A stretch of DNA of 64,000 nucleotides, from positions 56,242-120,241 of the forward strand of contig NW_026570447.1 in NCBI RefSeq assembly GCF_019649055.1, given 5' to 3'. The DNA comes from Paramacrobiotus metropolitanus. Its lineage: Eukaryota; Tardigrada; Eutardigrada; Parachela; Macrobiotidae. The notes beneath the pieces are model-generated. The model did no database searches, had not been told where the DNA came from, and saw nothing but the letters and a program-made list of their open reading frames with translations. This document shows, piece after piece, positions 51,550 through 63,273 of this stretch; the first letter of the stretch is position 1, and the number at the start of each line of letters is the position of its first letter. A program made the translations under genes and the position numbers.

Positions 51550-52718
51550 ATGGACACTACAAACTGTCAGCTTGAGCCACGACTGCCACAATCATGGGCA
51601 TTTCTGCTGTGTGTCAGTGTCTGGCAGTTATCGGCGAGCTGCCGGCGTGCCACTGCCTGTCCGACGATGGTGCAGCGAGAATGCGCAGACCCCGCATGCG
51701 CATACTCCATCATAAAGCGTACGCACACGACAAATCCACTGCATGCACTATGTAAGGCGCACTGTATCAACACCATGTGTTGCATCCCATTGCAGTCCAG
51801 CAACTTGTCCAGGAGGCGGCCCATAATGCCACGACGACCTCCACCATCCGGCTGCCCTTTGACCGCGCTCCGCCCGTCGAACCCCTGACCGTGGAACGCC
51901 AAGTGGTCCGCATTGACGCGGGGGAGCCGGCCGTCTTCCACTGCCCATTGTACAACGTCACCAGCCTGACCCACCTCCCGGACATGGTGTGGTACCACAA
52001 CAGCAAGGTGCTGCGCATGCAACTGACCAATCAAGCGCCCACAGACTTGGCTGGCGCTCCCTACACCATGATGCAAACCGTGCACTCCCTGCGCCCCATC
52101 CCGCACATGCCCGGTTTAACTATGGCCACCATGTCCCTCTCCGTCCGCCACTTCCCTGGAGCGCCACCGGCCAGATCCGGTGCGCGCAGGGCTGCGGTCC
52201 CCTGGACGAGACGCCCACCACGCTACGCGGCCGCTTCTGCACCTACAGCTACCAGATATTCCAGTTAGTGGTGCTGCCGACGGCTGGCGAGCTCTTTATT
52301 CACCGGCTGGCCAACGCCACGGTCCAGCGCTTCTCTGACGCCCGTTTTGAGTGCGCGGCCAACACCTGCCTAACCAGCCGGTGGCCTTTATCTGGCGCTT
52401 CAACGGCCACATCATCAGCGCCCCGACTGACCATCCCCTCTCTGCGCTGGCCCGCAGCCGCCTGCTGCGGCGTCAGGAGCAGCCGCAGCTAGTGGCGCAG
52501 CGTTTCCCGCTCTTCGGGTCTCTTCCGCGGAGCAGTTCGCCTTCAGCGTCACCGCCAATATTTCCACCAACACGGCCAACAGCACGCTGACCATCAGCCA
52601 GGTGGACCTCCACACGTCGGCGCGGGTGGAGTGCTGGGTGCGGCCCAACGCCGACGCCGATACGTGGCGCGTGCAGACCGCCTATCTGCACGTCTCCAGG
52701 GTCACCAGCGCCGCGTAG
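51550..52718 (+). CDS. Secreted two-Ig-domain protein, copy B (three single-base frame breaks)
   Basis: Exon 1 (51550-51718) has a hydrophobic signal (SWAFLLCVSVWQLSASC) and a Cys-rich lead (CPTMVQRECADPAC). Exon 2 (51796-52718) enters in phase 1. The first Ig-like domain has FHCPLYN and DMVWYHNSKVL. The second has FECAANT, FIWRFNGH, LTISQVDLHTSARVECW. No transmembrane segment follows, so the product is secreted. Compared with copy A, one base is missing at each of three places: CCCC to CCC near 52155, CTTGCC to CTGCC near 52368, and GGCATC to GGGTC near 52519. Together they restore the original frame, and the TAG at 52716-52718 is in phase with exon 1. This pattern fits consensus indel errors better than decay, but either is possible. 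The gene is convergent with PLAA, with ends only ~300 bp apart. Confidence 0.75.
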
Positions 52719-53024
52719 AACATACCCGACGTTTATTCTGTTGTGACTGCGTTCAGCAAATAACAGCCAACTCAGAACTGACCCGGAGTCCCGGACCACC
52801 GGTTTATGCGCCACGAAACCGGAACTCCGCAGGTTTTTATTTGATGCCATTTAACCCCGTCATTCCATTTACCAGTTATAACCGCAATTTTACAATATTG
52901 TAGATAATCAGTGGACTGTCGCCGTTTGGAAACAAAATAACCATTTGCCGACGACCGGTGTAGAGAAAACCAGAAAAGCAACATCAACGCTCACAGATAA
53001 TCAATCCCATTTCCCTGGGCGCGT

Positions 53025-56000
53025 TCATCGCAGATCCCGGCGGAGATGGCGCAGCGCCGTCTGCACCCGTTCATCCGGGGACGCTCCCGCCACCGCCTCG
53101 CACACGCCGAGGACGTCCAGCACTTTGGCGTAACTACACGAAGCATGCGATCAACATCATCCCGAAAACACGCGATTTCTTATTATTATTCAGATGATCC
53201 CGACTTACTCCTTGACTTCCTGTCCGCCGCCGCCCACCAGCGTCCCGACGGCCACCATCCAGCGATACCGCGCCTCATCCTCCACCACCAACCCCGGGAC
53301 CTTGCCCAGCTCCGTCGCGGCGAACAGCAGCTGCAGCATCTCCTCGGCGTTCTTCTGCCGCCCGAGGAGGACAGCGTAGTTCAAGATAACGCTGGCGCGC
53401 GCCGTCTGCACGTTCTTCTCCACACCGGACGTCGATTCCGCCACGGCGGAGAGCAGCGCCTTCCGCTGATCCGTCACGAAGGCCAGCCCGGTGGCGCCGG
53501 CCACGAAGAGGTTGCAGACGATGCGCAGGGATAACTGCTGGTTGGCGCTGGACCGCGGAGAACGGATCAATGGGAGGAGGAAGTCCAGGAAGAAGCCGCA
53601 CCGTTCCGCGCCGCAAAAGTACTCGCTGACGGCCGGTTGGCGGATGGCTAGGCGCAGCAGGTCCAGGGCGGGGAACATCACACCTGCGACAGTAAGAAAA
53701 TAAATTGTCTGAGGAGCGTTCTACAAACAAAATTTCCACAGAATTATTTCCTAATTTGTTTTCATTTTTTTCTGAATTCTTTTCCAATTTGCTGACTTCT
53801 TTCCATTTTTTTTAAAATTCCTTTTTCATTTTTCTAATTATTAATTAATTATTACTGGTAATGTTTCTTTATAAAAACTGGAAAAATTCCGACTAATACA
53901 ATATTACGTATTAATATGAATTATTTCCTAATTTGTTTTCATTTTATCAAATTTCTTTCCCAATTTGCTGACTGATTTTCATTTTTTTAACATTCATTTT
54001 TCATTTTTAAATTCATTTCCATTTTCTTCGAATTTTTTTCTCAATTTGATAATTTATTTCTATTTTTTTTTTAATTTCTTCAAAACCGATTTTCCCAATT
54101 TACTTCCATTCGTTTTGATTTCTTTGTCATTTTTTATCATTTGTTTTCCTTATTTTAATTTCTTTTCGTTATTAATTCTTAATTCTTTCTGATTATTTCT
54201 GCTCGATTTCGGTTAACAAAAAAAACCCCATTGAATTAATTATTAGTTATATTTCTTTCTAAAAAACAGAAAAATTCCCATTAATAATGAATAACATTAT
54301 TACGTATTACGATATTAAATCATATTTAAATGCGATAAAAAATATTAATTGCAATAAACAGTACGTAATTCAGGCAAAACTAAATATCTATTTGCTTTTA
54401 ATGGCCTGGAAAATTTATTCCACACACTTTAAAGGATAACTTTGAAAAAATTTTCCCAAAAATATTCCCAGGAATTGGGCAAATATTTGTGAATACTTTT
54501 CTAGGATAAATTTGTCAGACTTAAGAAAACTTGAGGGAATGTTTTAGGAAAATTCGCCAACGGATACGTACCTTCGGGAAGGTCGAGCGTTTTGCCGAGG
54601 AAGTTGAGCAGGTCGGCGGAGGGCCGAATGGGCGACACGTCCTTCTGCATGTACGGCATCAACTGGGCGCCCGCGTCCTCCGGCCACTCCATGCCCTCGT
54701 TCTCGAACGTCTCCCGCAGTTTCTCTACAAAGTTATACAAAAATAATCAAAAATCCTTTTTTTTCCTTCATTTTTTCTTCGGTACTGACAATCCTTCATC
54801 ATTTTTTATACAGGCAAAAATTCTTAGGTTTCCCTTAGTCAAAATGTTTTCCTATTTTGGTGGTTAGTAAAAATGAAATGGTGTCATTTTCCCCCGTAGA
54901 TAAATGATCAAATAATCGAATAAATTCTTCTTCCATTTATTAATTAACGAACATGTTTATCCCACTTGCATTGTTTAATAAATAGACTCACACCACTGTT
55001 CTACGTAATCAACCAACAAAATGAGCGAATAAAAAGGAGCAATTTGCGCTGGCTTACTGAGCAGCCCGTCGACATTTCCCGCGTGAAATCCAACAAACTC
55101 CTTCACCGGATACAGATCATTAACTGCCGGGGTCGCCGGCTGAGCGCCCCGCGAGCCCAGCGCCGTGGAGTAGCTGGATGCGCCGGTGAAGGGATCGAAA
55201 TTCACTCCGCCACCACCACTAAAACGTCACACATTCAAAACACTTTAATTTCATTGCAAAATCAAAAGGTCAGAAGTTAAATTTAATGCCAATTTAGTTA
55301 ACTGTTACTTAATTAATTATTCAAATTTGAATAATGACTGAGAAAGCGATCAAATTAACTGCCGGCTGAATAAAAATATAAACTGAAAAAAACTGGCAAA
55401 AATATTCGGAAAATAAATTGACAAAAAAATTGATAAAATAAAAAAACAAATATAAAACATGAACTGACAAAAATAAATAAATGAAATAAATTGACAAAAC
55501 TAGAAACAACATTCTGGAAATAAACTGACAAAACAGACAGATAAATTTTCAAAAAATAAGCTGACAAAATAAATAAACGAAATAAACGGACAAAACTGGA
55601 AACGATATTCTGAAAGTAAATTGGCAAAATTCATTTTCTTAATTGTGAAATTTGATCATACCCGCCACCAGCCGCCGGGCGGGAGGGAACCGCTGCCTCC
55701 GCGCCGTTCCCCCGCGCTCCCGCCGGCATGTAGCGGCCGGCGCCGGTGAAGGGATCCTGATACTGGCTGCTGACGGCCTGCACGCTGGCCTCCGCCCCCG
55801 GGGCGTTCTTTAAAATAAACTTGGCCACCGTCTCCAAATACCCCGGCGGCAGTTCGTTGTCATCCAGGAATTTCTGCGCCACCGTCCACGGATCATCCGA
55901 TAAATTGTACGGGAGTTTCACCGGCGGTTTACTCTCGTCGAAATCCACCGTGAACACGTAATCGTACTCCTGCAAACGGCAATTAAATCCAATAAATTAA

Positions 56001-59000
56001 TTTTCCTTTATTTTTTAAATTTAATTATCGCTGTACGGGAGATTTATATTTAATTAATTTAACTTAAAAATCACAATTACTGTAATTTTGAATTCATACT
56101 TCTATAAATCTACAACAGCATCGACAACTTAACCTAATTTAATTATTACCTAATTTGATTGTTATTATTGAACTCATTTTTCATTTTTTTAATTATTTCC
56201 AATCGGAATTAATTTAGTATTATTATTATTTATTAAAATCTGCAGCAGCAACGCGCGTTTAATCCAAATTACGAGTAATTTCTAATAATTGATTTCACGA
56301 TCAGTTTAATTATTTTTAAAAAATGATTATTTTAAATTATAATAAATAAATTCGTTTAATTTAACGTTTTTATGAATTTGCAGCAACATGACAAATTTAA
56401 TCTGATAAATTTCCGATTAATTAATGCTAGTTAAACGAGGAATAGCCACTTTATAATACTGAAATTAATTTAATTTTTAATTCGACCTAATGGAAGTAAA
56501 TAGTTATTTAATTCCACTATTTAATTAACACTCACGCGTCCGTTGTGGATGGTCTTCTCGGCGGCGGCCTTATCCCCAGCCGACCCGATGACATCGCCCA
56601 CTTTCTGCCACTGCTGCTGGCCGGCGCTCCAGTTGTACACTTCGACGCTGGTGCCGCGCCGGATGATCTTCGTTTGGCCGTCCTTCACGCCCGGCGCCAG
56701 CAGCGCCGTCTCCGTCGGCAGATCCTCGTTCTTGATCCCCTCCAGCACCTCCTTCGAGGCGAACGCCGTCGCCGCCAATTCCTCCTCGTAGTGCTTCGCC
56801 TCGTCGGCGCCGGCGTACCGGTGGGCGTCGCGCGTGAAGATACGAATTTTACTATCACTACAATCAACGACGACAATATTTATTTACGATTATATTTCAT
56901 TTATTTTTATTCTTATTGAAAATACGCATTTTTCCATCAGTGTTTTTTAGGAGGACAAAATTTATTGATTCTCTACCTCGCTTATTTTATTGAGGATGTG
57001 ATTGTTACTCTAAAGCAAAAAATTATAGAGGAAAATATTTATTTATTATTTTTAATAAATTTGTACTGAGCTGAAAATCACGAATTTTCACCGACATTAG
57101 AAAATTATGTAGGAAACTAAACATACTATTTTCATGTATTCTGATTTATTGGAAAACACGCATTTACGAGGGTACCTAATCAAGTAATGTCGTTCGCATA
57201 TAACTTACGAAAAGAAAAATATGAAATCATTTTTAAAAAATAGGGCATTCATAACTGTATCAGTAGGCTGATGGCCGAGTCAATGCCCCCTCTCGGTGGC
57301 AGTCAGCATGAGTCAGCGTGCCATTCACTCGGGTGAAAATTTGATTCATTATTAAAATGGCGCATGACGAAACATGGGTTTCGCTATCATGTACGCAAAT
57401 TTTTTAAAAAACTCAATGCAACCGAATGCCATTCGGAAATGCAATTGCTGTTTGGAGGTCAGTGTCCTTCATTGCGCACAGTGGAGCGATGGTTCTGGCG
57501 GTTCCGTGCGGACAAATTTGATCTCGACGATGATCGGCGATCGGGAAGACCAGTTTCAGCGAGGACTCGGAAAAGATTGCCACCGTTAAGCGCCTGGTTG
57601 AGAAGGATCCCATATATCTATTAGAGATAGTGGACGAAACCGGGATTAACGAGGCCAGTGTGGACTGCATTTTGCGTGTTGATCTGAATTTGCGCAAAGT
57701 AGTGTCGCGTTGGGTACCTCATTTGCTGACTTCTGCCCAGAAGCGTTCGCGTGTGAATTTGGCCAAGTTAATGCTAGAAGATTTATCATCCAAGCGTCAG
57801 TATGAAATCTACACTGAAGATGAAAGTTGGTTTGCATACTACGAACCAAAGCGGAAGCAACAGAATAAAACTTGGATCACCAAAGGAAGCGGAAGACCGA
57901 CAATTGTCAAGCGATCCCGAAGTACCCGGAAAGTTATGTACGCCTTTGTATCGGGCAGGAACGGAATCATTCACAAACGAGCTCTACCTCCTAAAACTAC
58001 AGTGAATTCTGCGTGGTACTGTGAAAATGTACTTGAACCTTTCTTTGAGAAAATGCGAGAAAAACGACCCCAAAGTGGAACGACCCATGTGATTTGGCAT
58101 CACGATAACGCCCGTCCACACACCTCAAAATACACAAAAAATTATTTAGCTGCGTCTGGTATGAAAATTCTCCCGCATCCTGCCTACAGCCCTGATTTGG
58201 CCCCCCACGATTTCAAAATATTCCCCACTTTGAAAGATAAACTTCGCGGAAAAAAGTTTGGAAGTGATGAAGAACTCGAAGGAAATCTTGATAGTGCCAT
58301 CTCTTCTCTGGGTCGCCGTTTTTTTGTTTCGATGTTCGATGAGTGGAGGGATAGATGTAAAAAATGTATTAAGGCCAAGGGAGAGTATTTCGAAAAAATA
58401 AAGTGAATTGTGCGAACCAGTAAATAAATAAAAAATATACGACATGACTTGATTAGGTACCCTCGTACTAACGTATATCGCTGGAAAATTCAGGAGAAAC
58501 GTGATTTAATTCAGTTTTATTTTACTGAATTTCACTATCACTGGAAAATCGGTAATAATATATTAATTATTTTTTAATAATTAAATCTAATTACGGTATT
58601 CATTTATCGTTCATAATCAGTAAATTAACGAGCAGAAACAGCAATCAATAATAAAGTAAAAAAGCCCAAAAAAATGCTCAAAAATTCCCAATAAAAGTAA
58701 ATAAAATTCAGTGGCGTACCTGCCGCCCGCGACGATGTCGCCGTTGCTGAGCGCCGTCACCGCCCAGATGGAGCGCGCCGGCAGGCGGATGGTCTGCAAG
58801 GACTCGGCGTGGCCCAGGTCCCAGACGCGCAGCGAGGCGTCCTCGCTGGCGGTGACGAAGCCGCCGCTGCCGGGCAGCAGCGCGATGGCGTAGATGTAGT
58901 TGGTGTGGCCGAAGTGCGTGTGCAGGCAGACGCCGCTGGACACCTGCCAGTGCCGGATGGAGGCGTCGTTGGCGCAGGATAACAGCTGGTCGGGCCGCGG

Positions 59001-60998
59001 ACTCACCAGGCCGCGCACCACGTCCGTGTGACCTGTAAATTTTGGAATTACAAATAATAATAAAAAAAACATAGAAAAAAATAAAGGTGCGAATCAGCGG
59101 AAAACGCCGGAAAATTTGCCAATAAAATTCTAAATAAATTAGAAAACAGTCCAAAAATAGTTCCGCGTGACCTGCAATTTTCTGACTAAAATAATATTAA
59201 AAAATAGAGAAATAAAGGTGCGGACCAACGGAAAACGCTTGAAAAACTGCCAATAAAATTACAAATAAATGGAAAAAACACTCAAAATAATTTAAAAGCG
59301 GTACAGTTGCGAGATTTTTGACTTCATTATTAAAAAGTGAATAATTAAAAAAAACATTAGCAGAAAAACGCCACAGAAAACCACAATAAAAAAATTAGAA
59401 ATACATAAATAAAAAACAGTCAAAAATAATTTTGAAGCAGTATGGTAGTGTAGTGTAATATGCATCGAAATAAACCGTTATATTACAGTACTTTATTAAA
59501 AAATCCCAATTAAATCCTAATTAAACTACAATTACTCAAAATTTTTACCGATAAAATTGGGTATAAAATGGACAAGAAAATTGGAAAAATTTAAATATAG
59601 CAAACAAAATCAGGAGGCGGTCAGAAAAAGCTTGCCTTTGAGTGTGCGGAGGGCCCTGCCGTTTTTATCCCACAGCCGCACGGTCTTATCGGCGGATCCG
59701 CTGGCCAGCGTCACCGCGCCGTGTCCCTCGCCGCCCTGCACAAACTCCACGGCCCACACGGCCATCTCGTGGCCCTCCAGTGTCGCCACGCAGAAACTGT
59801 CCTGCCACACCTTCCCCGTGCCGTCCCACGAGCCCGTCACCACCGTCCCGTCGCTGTTCGCCGCGACGCTCACCACTACACAACGAGCAGAAGACTTCGC
59901 AAAATTAATCACCAATTATTGGTAAATTATTATACAACGGCTAGGATAATTTTTCACAATTAACCCGCAAGATATTTTCGTCAATTAACAATTATTGGTA
60001 ATCATATAACTGCCAGAAAATTTCCAAGACTAAACGGAAAAATCTTCTCAGCTGAATACTGTCAAAAATTAACCATTCGTTATTAACAGAATAATTCGAA
60101 AATTAGCCAGAAAATTTTCAAGACTAAACGGAAAAATCCTCTCAGCTGAATACTGCCCAAAATTAACCATTCATTATTTAACACTTAACAGAATAATTCG
60201 AAAATTAGCCAGAAAATTTCCATGTACGATACTTCTCCAAATTTTGCATTAATAATATAATTACTAAAATAACAGGAGTAAAAATAAATTCTAAACAGAA
60301 AATTTGCCAAAATTAACCATTACGGTCAGTTATATACTTAGTAAAAAAATAATAATTCAAAAAATATTTGTCACATTAGCCAAGAAATAACCAAGCAGAA
60401 TACCTAATACGCGAATAGCAGAAACTTTAAAAATCAACTTACCTTCAATTAGAAATAACAGAATATTTCCAAAGCAAAATAACCACCTATTTAACTGCCA
60501 CAATATTTCCGTTCCAAATAAAAAAAATATTTTCTGACAGAATATTTCCCAAATTATTCATGAGCCATTTAAGTAGCAGAATATTCAAAAGCAGTAGCTC
60601 ACCTGCGTCTTTATGTCCTGACAGCGTATACTCCGGCTGCGGGATTGTGCCCCAGCGGATTAAACACGCGGACGTGCGTGTCATGGCTCCCCGCGAGCAG
60701 GAGCCCTGGGGTACTTGGCGGACCCGGGGACCCAGGCGACACAGGAACATACTTCTCAGCGCCCTTCAGGCATGTCTTCATCACGAACTTCCTCTGCACA
60801 ACAAAACACCGTCAGATTACTTCAGGCAGCAATAATTCATACATCCACGCACCCCTCGGCGGACCACACGAGGACCGTCTTATCCCGCGAACCCGACACG
60901 ATCACCTCGTCGGACTGGCGCGGATGCGCGGTGCATAACGCCCGCACGTCGCCCGCGTGCCCGGTGAGCGTGGTGCGGAGCTTGTAGCCCGGGTTCAT
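53025..60998 (-). CDS. PLAA: Phospholipase A2-activating protein (PLAA/Ufd3/Doa1 homologue)
   Basis: Ten exons: 60843-60998, 60603-60793, 59636-59875, 58720-59032, 56536-56857, 55662-55969, 55058-55218, 54572-54724, 53209-53683, 53025-53133, about 808 aa. PLAA binds ubiquitin and the p97/Cdc48 ATPase in ubiquitin turnover, endolysosomal sorting and membrane repair. N-terminal WD40 propeller (1-~300): LTGHAGDVRALC, VTGSWDGTGKVW, LASGSADKTVRLWD, LSCANDASIRHWQ, GDIVAGG. PFU ubiquitin-binding domain (~340-450): YNWSAGQQQWQKVGDVIGSA, YDYVFTVDFDE, LPYNLSDDPW. Two DPFTGA linker motifs follow, then the C-terminal PUL p97-binding domain (~545-805): FPALDLLRLAIRQPAVSEYF. Exon 2 needs one G removed from a GGGG run near 60650 to keep the frame. 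Intron 3 has a GC donor (AAAG|GCAAGC). Intron 4 hosts a mariner element. ATG 60998 begins MNPGYKLRTTL; an in-frame upstream ATG at 61046 is less likely. Confidence 0.97.
57167..58465 (+). mobile_element. mariner-family transposon, near full length
   Basis: The 1299-bp element has 27-bp inverted repeats (57167-57193 and 58439-58465, one mismatch; CGAGGGTACCTAATCAAGTA...) and TA target duplications on both sides (57165-57166, 58466-58467). It sits in PLAA intron 4, antisense to PLAA. Both ends are intact, so it may be mobilisable in trans if an active transposase exists elsewhere. Confidence 0.97.
57364..58406 (+). pseudogene. mariner transposase, frame-broken
   Basis: The N-terminal helix-turn-helix region (NATECHSEMQLLFGGQCPS) reads from ATG 57364 to about 57555. 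The frame then shifts by one and continues (SEKIATVKRLVEKDP...) to TGA 58406. The catalytic D,D34D triad is present: Asp in TEDESWF, Asp in HHDNARPH, and, after 34 residues, Asp in LAPHDF. WVPHLLTSAQK also matches the family. The single frameshift between the DNA-binding and catalytic parts should inactivate this copy. Whether it is a real mutation or a sequencing indel cannot be told here. Confidence 0.93.
59020..59310. repeat. ~139-bp tandem duplication in PLAA intron 3 copying the acceptor region
   Basis: The end of intron 3 plus exon edge (GTGACCTGTAAATTTT on the plus strand, 59028) recurs at 59167 (GTGACCTGCAATTTT) with its downstream ATAAAGGTGCG...GGAAAACGC, and weakly near 59306. In gene sense this gives a second AATTGCAGGTCAC acceptor-like site within the intron. 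Confidence 0.7.
60010..60235. repeat. ~95-102-bp tandem duplication in PLAA intron 2
   Basis: CCAGAAAATTT(T/C)CAAGACTAAACGG and CTCAGCTGAATACTG are repeated with a period near 95 bp (60013, 60107), and the unit start occurs a third time at 60209. Confidence 0.85.
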
Positions 60999-61827
60999 CG
61001 TGGAGGAAGGCGAGTTAACGGGGAGAGTAGAAACACGTTCGAACACGTTTCAAACGCGACACGATCAGCGCATCGCCCACTTCACACTCGCTTCTGCTCG
61101 TTGGCGTTGTTGATTTTGATTCGATTAAGTAGAAAAAATGCTGGCGGAAGTTTTTAGAATTTTCGAGTTGGGAATTATTACACGACGGTTTGAAAATCTA
61201 GTGCAAAAATTGTGAAACGGCGTGGAATTTCACGAAGAAACAACGGCTCTCGAATTTCTGTCGTCTCATCGCGGAAATGCTGCTGTCAAGGAGGCGTGGT
61301 TTTCCCGTTCAACCGCACAAGGACGGCAGTTTACTGTACTCTTCTGTTAGCCAATAGCGTTTAACAGCGATTTGACATGCGTTTTTGTTACTGTACGAGT
61401 ACATTATTTTCTCTTAAAATGGAAAATTCGTTCACATTTCCTGAATAAATTTACTCAATAAATTTTATTTTTTAATCGGTAAAACTTGGAATTATGACCG
61501 TATGAAAAAGTAGAGATAATTAAACACACACAAGTCGGAAATAGTATTGGCTGCCGCTTTGGTACGGCAGTCTGCTGCAAAGTGAATTAATTTCCAGTTT
61601 CCAAAAATCAGTCAGTGGAATTTTCTTTGATTTTTGATCTTTTCACCTGTAAATCTGCACTACCATCCCCAGCCCGCGGCTTCCCGGTTCTTTCAACAGT
61701 ACGGGAATTTTCTGTAGTACCTAGCCAGTCTTGTAATACGCGGCAGAAACCCTAGTTCCACGAATTGATCAGCCAAATTCGACGTTGCGACGTCGTGGTA
61801 TCCTGTCGCAGCGCCGCCCGCCCGGCG
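60999..61827. promoter_or_regulatory. Divergent promoter region between PLAA and the aprataxin-like gene
   Basis: Only about 830 bp separate the two start codons, on opposite strands. No clear TATA box is visible near either start. The part next to PLAA (61000-61110) and the part next to the other gene (61660-61830) are more GC-rich than the middle. A shared bidirectional promoter is an inference from spacing. Confidence 0.5.
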
Positions 61828-63273
61828 ATGGAGACGCAAACCCCCGTGATCACCTCCATCAGTCTGCCCCCCGCCCCCGCCTCCCTCTCCGCCTACGACG
61901 CCGGGCCGGGCCGGCGGGTGACCGGACCCCCTCTGGAGACCCTCTGGGAGGTGTCCCCCCAGCAGCGCTGGCGGTTGGGGCTCCTACAATCCGCCCAGGA
62001 CCCCGCGCGCCAACTGTACCTCGATGAATCCATCGTCATCTTGTCCGACTCCATCCCCAAGTCCCGCCATCATTATTTAGTCCTTCCCCTGGAGCCCATC
62101 GACACCGTCCAGGATTTGACGGTGGAACATGTACCGTTGTTGCGGCATATGATCCGGCAGGCGCAGTGCTTTGCGGATGAACATATTCGGCCGAAAACGC
62201 ATTATCCGCTGGTGCTGGGGTTCCATACGATCCCGACGTTTATTCGCCTGCATATGCATATTATTACCGTGGATTTTCAGGGACCGGGTTAGTGCGCTGC
62301 TTGTCGGATTGAATATTAATTTTTTGAGAATTTCCTGGCATAATTAATTCTGTTATTTTTCTATGATTTCTTAAATTTTTTTTTCTTTAATTTTGTATTA
62401 ATTTTTCGTTGATTTATTTTATTACAGTAATTTCACTGTTTTTTGAATTTTTTCCCTTCGCTTTTTTTATTTACCGAACAAACTCTTTTATTTTTCTCTG
62501 ACTTTTTTCAGTTTTTTTAGTTATATTTTATAATATTTAGTTTAATTGCTGTTTTTTTGCGTATTTGTTCGATGATTTATTTGATTTGATTTTCTCGATG
62601 ATTTATTTAATTTATTTTTCAATTTAGTCTCTATTACGTTGAATAGTTTGCTGAGTTTTGCAGTATTTTGTTAGTTATTTTTTAAAATAATTTGTTTAAT
62701 TGCTAGTTTTTTTTTGCGTACTTGTTCTATGATTTTTTTGATTTATTTTTCAATTTAGTCTCCATTATTTGAATGTAGTTTGCTGATTTGTTCCTATTTT
62801 TTTAAGTTATTTTTTTCTAATAATTTGTTTAATTGCTAGTTTTTTTTACGGACTTGTGCGATGATTTATTTAATTTTTTTCTCAGTTTAATCTCTGTTAA
62901 GTTGAATGGTTTGCTGTTTTAAAAATATTACGTTGTAATTTTTTCCCGCATTTGTATAAATTTTTTATTTTTTCTAGGCACGGTTGTGCCGGCCGATTAC
63001 CGCTCCTTCAGCCACAGCGCGCTGTTCATGGAACCGGAGCGTGCCATCGCCATTCTAGAGGCGGAAGGGCAGATCGTGGTGGACAAGGAGCAGGCCAAAC
63101 TGGTGAAGACGGATTTAACGGAGCATCTGCAGTGCGTCTTCTGCCAGCAAGAATTTCCGGCCAACAAGATGGCCGATCTGAAGAAGCATCTCGCCGGCCA
63201 CGAGGCCGACCTGCACGCCGCTGAGAAAGAGGATGCCGATGCCGGCTACGTCTGCCGATTCCAGGCCGATTAA
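61828..63273 (+). CDS. APTX: Aprataxin-like HIT-domain / C2H2 zinc-finger protein
   Basis: Two exons, 61828-62287 and 62978-63273 (251 aa, phase 1; donor G|GTTAGT, acceptor TTTTCTAG). Aprataxin removes 5'-AMP from abortive DNA ligation intermediates in the nucleus. The HIT domain spans about 50-155: LYLDESIVILSDSIPKSRHH, YLVLPLEPIDTVQDL, LGFHTIPTFIRLHMHIITVD. The zinc finger is Cys206, Cys209, His224, His228 (CVFCQQEF...LKKHLAGH), spaced as in aprataxin. No FHA domain precedes the HIT domain, as in short aprataxins. The HIT triad reads Arg140-x-His142-x-His144: the nucleophile position (middle His) is kept but the first His is Arg. AATAAA is at 63510-63515. The start ATG is the first in frame after the divergent promoter. 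Confidence 0.9.

Noticed and set aside
53275-53787. 170-codon minus-strand ORF in a second frame
   Set aside because: Overlaps PLAA exon 9, whose frame encodes the conserved PUL domain.
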